Made by a program: the position numbers and the translations under genes. Below, piece after piece: positions 57,412 to 64,000 of a stretch of DNA of 64,000 bases (position 1 is its first letter; every line of letters starts with the position of its first letter). Where the stretch lies: contig NW_022985452.1 in assembly GCF_010093595.1 (NCBI RefSeq), positions 862,431 through 926,430 of the forward strand. The letters run 5' to 3'. Origin of the DNA: Mytilinidion resinicola (Eukaryota; Ascomycota; Dothideomycetes; Mytilinidiales; Mytilinidiaceae). The notes beneath the pieces were generated by a model. It ran no database searches. It saw nothing but the letters and a program-made list of their open reading frames with translations, and was not told where the DNA came from.

Positions 57412-58389
57412 CTTACGAAAGGGCACACTACAAGAGAAGAAGACAAAGTGACGACTGATGAAACAGAAGGAAAGGCATCATGGACTTTGGTGCATATCCT
57501 AAGGTTATGGCCCCTAGTAGTGGCTACTCAGTAAGCTGAAGGCTGAGAAACCTGGGGCGGAAATCTAGTCTCGGCGGCGCAAAGCAGTGCTTATGCTGCT
57601 TGGACATTCCGTCGCTCCTATGGATGCTTAGTGCATAATGGCGTTTTAGAATCCTACTAGTAGCTGAAACTGTTTCGTGGATGACGTGTTGCATTGATAT
57701 CGTGAGAAGCTGAAGCCTTGTCCATTCGCTCGTTAACTTGCGTCTGTAAGGAACATGATGGCGATGGCCATTCATCAGTGCATCGATTCGTGACCTCTAT
57801 GCGTGCTTCCCGTCGATACGTTGAAGCCGTTAAGGCTGTGTATAGATTGAGAGGTCCGTACAGGCTTTGAAATGCCTGCCTTCTGCTGTTGGCTGCTCTT
57901 GATTAGCCTTCCAAGAATGGAAAATGCTTCGCGATGCTATTTGCGGAACTGCGATTTTCGGAGTCGGTATTTCGACCGTGTCAAAAGGATCCTTTCTTTT
58001 GAGTGCTGGGCCTTCGAGGATCTCTAGGCCTTGGCGAGGAGGTGTAAAATGAACAAGCGGTTAGAACACTTGAAACCCCACGTTTCCGACGCCACATTTT
58101 GTGGCTATGCATGTGGCTATGCGATCATCGAGATGCATCCCGATCCCTGGGGGTGGAGGTTGGAAAGTGGGAATGAGAACGAGGCTTGGCTCTGGCTTGG
58201 CCTTCATCACTTCTCTGGGCACAACAAGCTGCCGACAGCAAGCTTCCAGGTCACACAATCCTTTGAAGGCAATAAATACCGACCTTGCCGCTCTTTTTGC
58301 ACCACCTCTACCAAACCTCTCTACGACCTCATCAACCTCAAAGCACTTCATCAACCAAAACCACCACCACTCAACCAATCACAATCACC
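57412..58389. promoter_or_regulatory. Intergenic region; TATA-like leader of the small basic gene
   Basis: About 1 kb. The last 130 bp look like a strong fungal promoter end: AATAAATACC at about 58271, then a CT- and CAA-rich leader up to the ATG context CACCATGG. The rest shows nothing recognisable. Confidence 0.45.
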
Positions 58390-58767
58390 ATGGGTCTTAT
58401 GTGGACTAAAGGGTTTGGCGGCCGACACGCCGGTAAGCTTTTAGCACCCTACTTCGCCCTCAATAGCTTCTAACATCGTCATAGGCGGAGGAATCATCGT
58501 CGACAGGCATGGCGCTCGCCGCGCACCTTTCAGATTCTCCCTTGGCAGATTCAGCTGCTTCCGCTAGGGTCTCATACTGCAGAAAACAAGATCAAACGGC
58601 AGAAAGCACTTGTCAGGCATACTATTTTCCCTGGAATCAAGAAGAGGAAGAGGTCGAAAACGCCTCCTGAAGAGATCACTTCGAGCGATGAAGCAAGATA
58701 TGTTGAGCAAGAGGAGAGAGCAACGAAGCGTATGGCAGACAACGATCTAGATTACGAGAATATATGA
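58390..58767 (+). CDS. Small basic protein, unknown (75 aa, 2 exons)
   Basis: Exons 58390-58432 and 58583-58767 join in phase over a 150-bp GTAAGC..CTGCAG intron. The product starts MGLMWTKGFGGRHAENKIKR, continues with a basic cluster (GIKKRKRSKTPPEE) and ends acidic (RATKRMADNDLDYENI). No domain is recognised. Two other acceptors exist: one at about 58484 gives a 38-residue Gly/Arg-rich peptide ending FSCFR. The good Kozak context and TATA-like upstream element support transcription; the true splice form is uncertain. A nuclear localisation is suggested only by the KKRKR cluster. Confidence 0.45.
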
Positions 58768-61309
58768 ATCAAAAACTCATCAGAGTAAAAGCACTGAAGG
58801 CTCAATACTGGTGAGAGATCTCCGTTGTAGCTGCATAGTGATACGTAGCACGAGGGGTTACCTTATAGCCCTCTTTCCTGTAGCTACTCGTCACCTTTCT
58901 TACGCGACGACCAAGCCTGTCTCGACTTTACCTAGTCAACACCCACTCTATCTATCTCTCCCGCCGCCGCCCTCGCCTGGATCACATCCACACCATCAAG
59001 GCTCGTTTAAGTTGGTGAACTATGGACACGGGTCTATCGTCCTGTGGGCGTCGAGAACTGATTGTTAACGTCGCCTTCCTCTTTTTCATGGAGGCAACGC
59101 TCCGACGCGAAATTCTGGAGATCTCTGGACTATCTCTTCTCTGACCACATAATTTCAGAAGCCGGCGGTCGTCTCTCGTTGTCCAAGGCTTTCCGTGATT
59201 GGCCGGCCGATCCTTCCCCTAACGTCAGGGTCAGGCAGAGATCGATCTTTGACAAAGTAGAATTCGTACCTTCTGCTAGCCAGAGTGACTATGGGCTGTT
59301 TTCTGAAGACTCAATGTGGGCGAGGCCGTTGTGAAAGACCTGACGATTGAAGTGGCTTTTAGACCTAGTAAAGGTCGCAATCCTTCCATGTTATTCCGGT
59401 AGGGTTTGCAGATAACGATCGATCTGCCCCCCAAGAAATCGCGGCAGATAGTAGATATATCCGCATAGGCACGACTAAAGAGAGTCCTTCAGCTGTTTCG
59501 AAGGGGTTCTGATGTACTGTGACGATTGGGCGATAAAACGAAACCAGTCTCAGTGACGACGCTTGTTAGCCAGACAATACGCGAACAGTCACCATGCCTG
59601 TAGTTGACGTGTCTACCAATTAGGTCTGCTGTTGCTAGCCTTGGCGTGTCGCTGTGGTTGAGCCTTCGCTTTTCACCAAACAAGAGGTGTCACAACGGAT
59701 ACAGTGCACTCGATGCATTGTTTGTGACCTATGTTTCGAACACGGACAAAGATGCCGCGCTGACTAGACGGCAGCCTTCTAACTCTGCCTGAATGGCGAG
59801 GGGAAGATGTAGAGATAGCTTTGGCACCGACGAACCCGCCTCTGCCTCTGCCACAGGACTCTTGCGCTTACGACCACGTTTTACCTTGCCTGCGGTGGCT
59901 TTCTCTTTGCATCACGCTTCGATCGTGCCTCCTCAAGGTCCTTATAGCTCGATTCGGTCGATCGGCGGACTTTGGCTTCGATGTTTATTTTGGATAAGCA
60001 TCGATTTCGAGTAAGGTCTCATTTCGCTTAGCTACCTAGCATTCGACTCGGCACTTTCATGCAGTGATCTGAGCCGGCCGTACCGGTACCGTCCCGTCCC
60101 GTACTCCCCACTCCAATGCACTCCTTCCGAGAACGCCCCATGCTCCACCAAGCCCTACTTCAGAGTCTAGCGTCACACGGAAGCTACGTAGTTCCTGTTT
60201 CGGATCTCGCCTGGAAATTTGAAGAAGTCGAGTGGCATTGAGGTGGGAGTCCCCAAGCTTCGGTGAGACTGGAGGGGGTGGAGGAGCCGCTAAGCTGAAT
60301 GAGGCCTAGCTCCTTGAGAGAACGCACTTGAGAGTCCGGCATCACACGGAAGTTACGAAGCGAGAGATATCTACTTAGCATCGCCCGCATATCCATCCTC
60401 TGCGGCACAGTGATGGCACCATTTAGTGCTATGTGGCAAAGTACGATTGGCGCAACGTTTCTATGTTGCTGAGCAGTTAAGGTGGGCACGCCGCATGTAG
60501 CAAAGCGGGTGCAAGAAAGGCGTAGCTTTGTGCATTGCATTGCACGTTTAGCTGAATCGAGATTGCGTTTCCACTCGTCGTCAGCACGCGACTCAGATCA
60601 CACCTGTGACACTAAACACCTTAAAGAGCACCTGTCACTTGAGGTCCTCTGTTTGCCTTCCGCGGACTGCAGTACAGTACATTTGCCAGCCTTTTACTGG
60701 CTAGGGAGCACCGTGTCCCGCTTTTCAGCGCTTTGACACGTTACTGCCTGGTGAGTTGACATCGAGATAGGGCACGCCCTGGCCTAGTAACAATCCACCA
60801 CGTCTCCAAGGTTATGTGGAATGGCAACTATTGGTTCCCAGCGCGGGGTAAAGGATTATCGATGCGGCCCACCGGATCGTTGTTGCCTAAGCTCCCGTTG
60901 CAATCGACCTCTGTAGTTGGAGTGACATGCATCAGTTCATGTACGTGTATGCCTCCCGTATCCGCGCAACCACTAATTCGCGCTGGCACCCCCACTCTTC
61001 TCCTCTTAATTGCTCCTGTAAGCCACATTTGAAGAATTGTTGATAACAATACGTGATGGCCAGTCACGACAGATGCTTCCTGCATAATCGAAGCATCAGC
61101 GCACTCCTAATTGGTGACTGATATTTGTCCGCGGCGTCTGCGGCAAAGGGCATCGGTGAGCAGAGGAGGAGGTCCACAGAGCAACTTTACTGGTTCCGAG
61201 AGCACAGCAGGCTTGCGTATCTCTTGAGCCTCAAAGTCTGTTCAATACTCGCGGGTTTTTAAAGCCATTGCTAGGACGGACTTATCCTTGCTGGTGGTCA
61301 GAAGCGACA
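58768..61309. other. Gene-poor region with mobile-element relic
   Basis: 2.5 kb with no intact gene. It includes the decayed transposase tail at 59805-59975. A 20-bp phrase TCACACGGAAGCTACGTAG at about 60173 recurs with changes (TCACACGGAAGTTACGAAG) at about 60342; both follow an AGAGTC(C/T) phrase, so it is a short direct repeat of about 35 bp. Confidence 0.5.
59805..59975 (-). mobile_element. Degenerate pogo/Fot1-like transposase C-terminal remnant
   Basis: On this strand, two frames together read STESSYKDLEEARSKRDAKR, then GKVKRGRKRKSPVAEAEAGS SVPK. This Lys/Arg-rich ending (GKRGRKRKS..EAEAGSSVPK) is what I know from the tail of fungal pogo/Fot1-family DDE transposases. A one-base frame change separates the two parts, stops lie on either side, and no DDE catalytic core, DNA-binding domain or terminal repeats were seen nearby, so this is a short dead relic. 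Confidence 0.45.
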
Positions 61310-63042
61310 ATGTCTACGGCGCTGAAGCAAACGTCTGCCCAAGCCGGCTCGGCCATCAATGGCATCACATCCCTGTCTGGCTCCCTCAGTATAGCCCAAG
61401 ATTTCAAAGCTGCGATCGACTTTCTTACCTCAAACGACGGGTTCCAGGCATTCTCCCACTTGATTGATCAGGTCCCCCAATTAAAGAAAGAAATTGGAGC
61501 GAAGGAAAATGAACTCGAGGAGCTGAAGACACATTTGAAAACCCAAACGGAAAACCACTCTACGCAACAGCAGAATGCGTTGTCAACTTACAACAAGATG
61601 TACGACAAGTTCAAGGACGAAAATGCCGCACTCCAAAATAAGATTTTTCAGCTACAAACCGAGGTAAAGGGCAAAGAAGGGGAGAACGCCGAACTCAAAA
61701 CTGCGCGGGATGATGCCATTGCAAAAGGCAGGAAGCTCAAAGTTGAGCACGATACAAAGACATCCAGATTGAAGGAGAGAGAGCAGGAAATTGGAGACCT
61801 GAAAAATCAGCTACAGAAATCGAAGGCAAATGCAGTCGAGACCTCCAAGAAACTGAGCGACTCCCAGAATCGGGTAGCTGAGCTGGAAGGGCTACTAAAG
61901 GAGTCTACGCGTCAGCATGAAGTTCTTCAGAATAAGTTCAAAGATACGGATGAAAGTCTAAAGGAATTACTCAGCTACTCTGCACCTCTACATGACATAA
62001 ATCTGCCAACTATGTAAGCAACTTGAGATCTGCGGCAACTTCGATAGCTGACAATGTTGCTCTAGGGCGAGCGAATTGGAGAACTTGTGGAATTCGGCAA
62101 CTTTGTTTGTAGCAAAATTTCTCAGACAGGATCTCCCAGATCATATGCTCCAGGTGCGCCTATCCAACCCTCTCTCTCACATCTAAGTTCTCATCTGGTG
62201 TACAGCAACATTGGACCAAGTTGCACAAAAACACAATCTTCAACCACCGAATACCACTACCCACATCAAATTCCGACATTGCGAAAGAGATGCGGATCGC
62301 AACAGCCCTCGGAAACCTTGCGAGGCTGGTTAATAAGCATATATTTCAGCCCGTATATCTATTGGACGGCAGCAATAGCAGCGATAGAATCCGAACGGTT
62401 CTAAACCGCCAAGCGGTTATCGAAACCAAGAAAGAGACTTTTGCTCGAGGTATACTTATGTCAATGTTTCCTGAGGAGCAAGAGGGGGAAGCAAGACACA
62501 GGATATACTCAGTTGTGGATGACTTGACTAACAAAGTCGGTATCTGCGATATCATAGCCCCGGATATTGTTGGGATGTTCGAAAAGGAGCTAGAAAGCTT
62601 CTTAGAGCAAGCAAATGGGACTTGGCGGTCCGCCCAGTACGGCAAGCAAAGGCTTGAACCCACTTTCCAGTACACCCATGAGCTTGGCCACCAGTGGAAG
62701 ATATTCGAATTTCAGGTTGCAGATCGCAAGGAAGGAGAGCAGACTGTCTCGCCAGTCAATGCTGACCATGTAGAGGACGAGCCGTACCTCATATTCCCGC
62801 GGGTTTATTCCATGGCAAGCGTGGTCCAGCCGATCACCGCCGGTACTATTCTCACAAAGGCTCAGCTTCGCACCGCCGCACAGGAAGTGCACGAAAATAC
62901 GTTGAATACCCCATTTATACAACCAGCCTTAGGGCGTCGCCGTACCAGGCCAGGCCGAACCATGTCAATGAGCGTTGAAGGTGCTCGAGGTGGAACCGTG
63001 GAGACGCCTTTTTTATCCAAAGCGGTTGCATCAGCCTCTTAA
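61310..63042 (+). CDS. Long coiled-coil protein of unknown function (542 aa, 3 exons)
   Basis: Exons 61310-62013, 62066-62153 and 62206-63042 join in phase (introns 52 bp each). The N-terminal ~60 residues (LSIAQDFKAAIDFLTSNDGF) lead into a near-continuous coiled coil of about 170 residues, rich in Glu/Lys/Gln heptads (KKEIGAKENELEELKTHLKT to SRLKEREQEIGDLKNQLQKS). A globular-looking C-terminal part follows (SELENLWNSATLFVAKFLRQ, MRIATALGNLARLVNKHIFQ, YSVVDDLTNKVGICDIIAPD) with a basic end (LGRRRTRPGRTMS). No transmembrane or signal segment. I recall coiled-coil proteins with this layout in other Pezizomycotina, sometimes labelled MEI5-like, but cannot confirm the label. The ATG at 61310 sits in a better context than one 14 codons upstream. 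Confidence 0.7.
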
Positions 63043-64000
63043 TGAAGCGAGTGAAACTTCATTTGATTCGCAAGAGAACGGTTAGTCAAGCAGAGATATA
63101 GGGGGAATTTGTTCTGGCGAACATGAGGTTTTTGTAAGGATAGTCCTCGGGATTAGGGTTCTTGATACAGATATCCAAAAATTTGGAAACGTAGACTGAA
63201 TCTATGCTTGCTCTGTTGGAGTTTTTACGCACTATCTTCGCAGAAAACTGATGCTGTTGCAACGCGCTTGTGAGCAAAACATGCAACGCGAACCTACTAC
63301 TTCTTCCACGATTGATCTGCTCACACGATTGATCTGCTCACACGATTGATCTGCTCACACGATTGATCTGCTCACACGATTCCCCGGCTTGCACGATTCC
63401 CTAGCTTACCCTAGTGCCGGAAGATATCCCGTCTATTAGTAATGAAGATCTTTGCTACGCGATGAGCTCATCATGGTGCCGTGAGCTGATAATCTCGGCG
63501 AGCTTCGCGGGGTTGCTGTTGGCGACCTTGCTGTTGGCAGCAAACTCGGTGTCGGTGACTTGTGCGTCGGTAGCTTGTGACTTCATGATCCATCTGCGCC
63601 TTGTGGGCTGGCAATCGTGAGGTAGGTGTTGTGGGAGGGTCGTGAGAGCGGGAGAATCGTGCAAACAGGATCCTATGTCGTGATTGAATTGTTCGCATGA
63701 TTAAACTGTCCGCCCCGCTTGAACTGTCCAATTACGCTAACCCAGTAAAGATGCCTAATGGAGAGCCTATCGCCCTTGGTGCTATAGAATGAGAGTGAGT
63801 AAGGCTTCGTCGTACGTAAGTACGCTGCTCGCTGTAATTTGAACCTCAGAGTCGCTGGGGCGATAGAAAGGACAAGCGCAGTTAGGATCATGTTAGAGCC
63901 GAAATACTCTTGCTTGAAAAGATACGTTCTGACGCTTGTTTGCATGCCGCCCTGAGCTTTATAATGTCAATGTTGACCTCTTGTGCCTGGTTCTCACATC
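63043..64000. other. Terminal spacer with tandem repeat
   Basis: No supported gene to the window edge. Contains the 17-bp repeat at 63308. Confidence 0.45.
63308..63409. repeat. 17-bp tandem repeat, six units
   Basis: ACGATTGATCTGCTCAC occurs four times in perfect tandem (63308, 63325, 63342, 63359), followed by two diverged units (ACGATTCCCCGGCTTGC, ACGATTCCCTAGCTTAC). Confidence 0.9.

Noticed and set aside
59062..59334. 90-codon plus-strand frame
   Set aside because: No domain, no splice context and it lies in transposon-relic territory.

Overview
The window is nuclear DNA of a filamentous ascomycete (Pezizomycotina; Dothideomycetes is my best guess, not proven). Genes carry short spliceosomal introns of about 45-280 bp with GT..AG borders. 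Gene content is typical of such fungi: fungal C2H2 regulators, 2EXR and F-box-like proteins, GPI-type Ser/Thr-rich surface proteins, HAM1, DOT1, Phs1, Vps16 and a ferroportin. Intergenic spacers are 0.3-2.5 kb and there is no operon logic. I joined exons by hand from splice signals and reading phase. Coordinates marked as joined close in phase end to end unless noted.

Layout. 0-6 kb: a MoxR/Mg-chelatase-like fungal protein (+) and a large two-finger C2H2 factor (-), with a repeat copy inside one of its introns. 6-8.2 kb: a 22-bp tandem repeat and a small C2H2 protein (+). 8.7-13.8 kb: DPH7 (-) divergent from a 2EXR-domain gene (+), then PRP19 (+). 14-17 kb: a RING protein with SUMO-binding-like motifs (+) and the PHS1/HACD dehydratase (+). 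17-19.1 kb: a membrane-anchored pepsin-fold protein that has lost its first active-site motif (-). 20-22.5 kb: a secreted repeat protein (+). 23.4-30 kb: VPS16 (-), HIBCH-type hydrolase (-) and, divergent from it, mitochondrial EF-Tu (+). 30.1-31.7 kb: a gene-free degenerate tandem array. 31.7-39.6 kb: an unknown coiled-coil-containing gene, DOT1 and a HAM1-type gene, all (-). 39.6-46 kb: a gene-poor GC-rich stretch, a small unknown gene, a four-helix membrane protein, and an F-box gene broken by an in-frame stop, all three (-). 46.8-53.8 kb: a GPI-type surface protein (-), a SAC7-like RhoGAP (-) and TIM9 (+). 55.5-58.8 kb: ferroportin (-) and a small basic protein (+). 58.8-61.3 kb: gene-poor DNA with a decayed pogo/Fot1-like transposase tail. 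61.3-63 kb: a long coiled-coil protein (+). The last kilobase holds a 17-bp tandem repeat.

The genes do not form one pathway. The functional themes that recur are mitochondria (TUF1, TIM9, HIBCH), protein-translation chemistry (DPH7), vesicle and Rho signalling (VPS16, RhoGAP), chromatin and RNA (DOT1, PRP19) and the cell surface (three secreted or anchored proteins). I saw no biosynthetic gene cluster, no CRISPR array, no rRNA and no convincing tRNA. The most interesting unexplained structures are a dispersed family of about 120-210 bp inverted-repeat elements, the roughly 95-bp degenerate array near 30.4-31.2 kb, and a few lineage-looking genes of unknown function.
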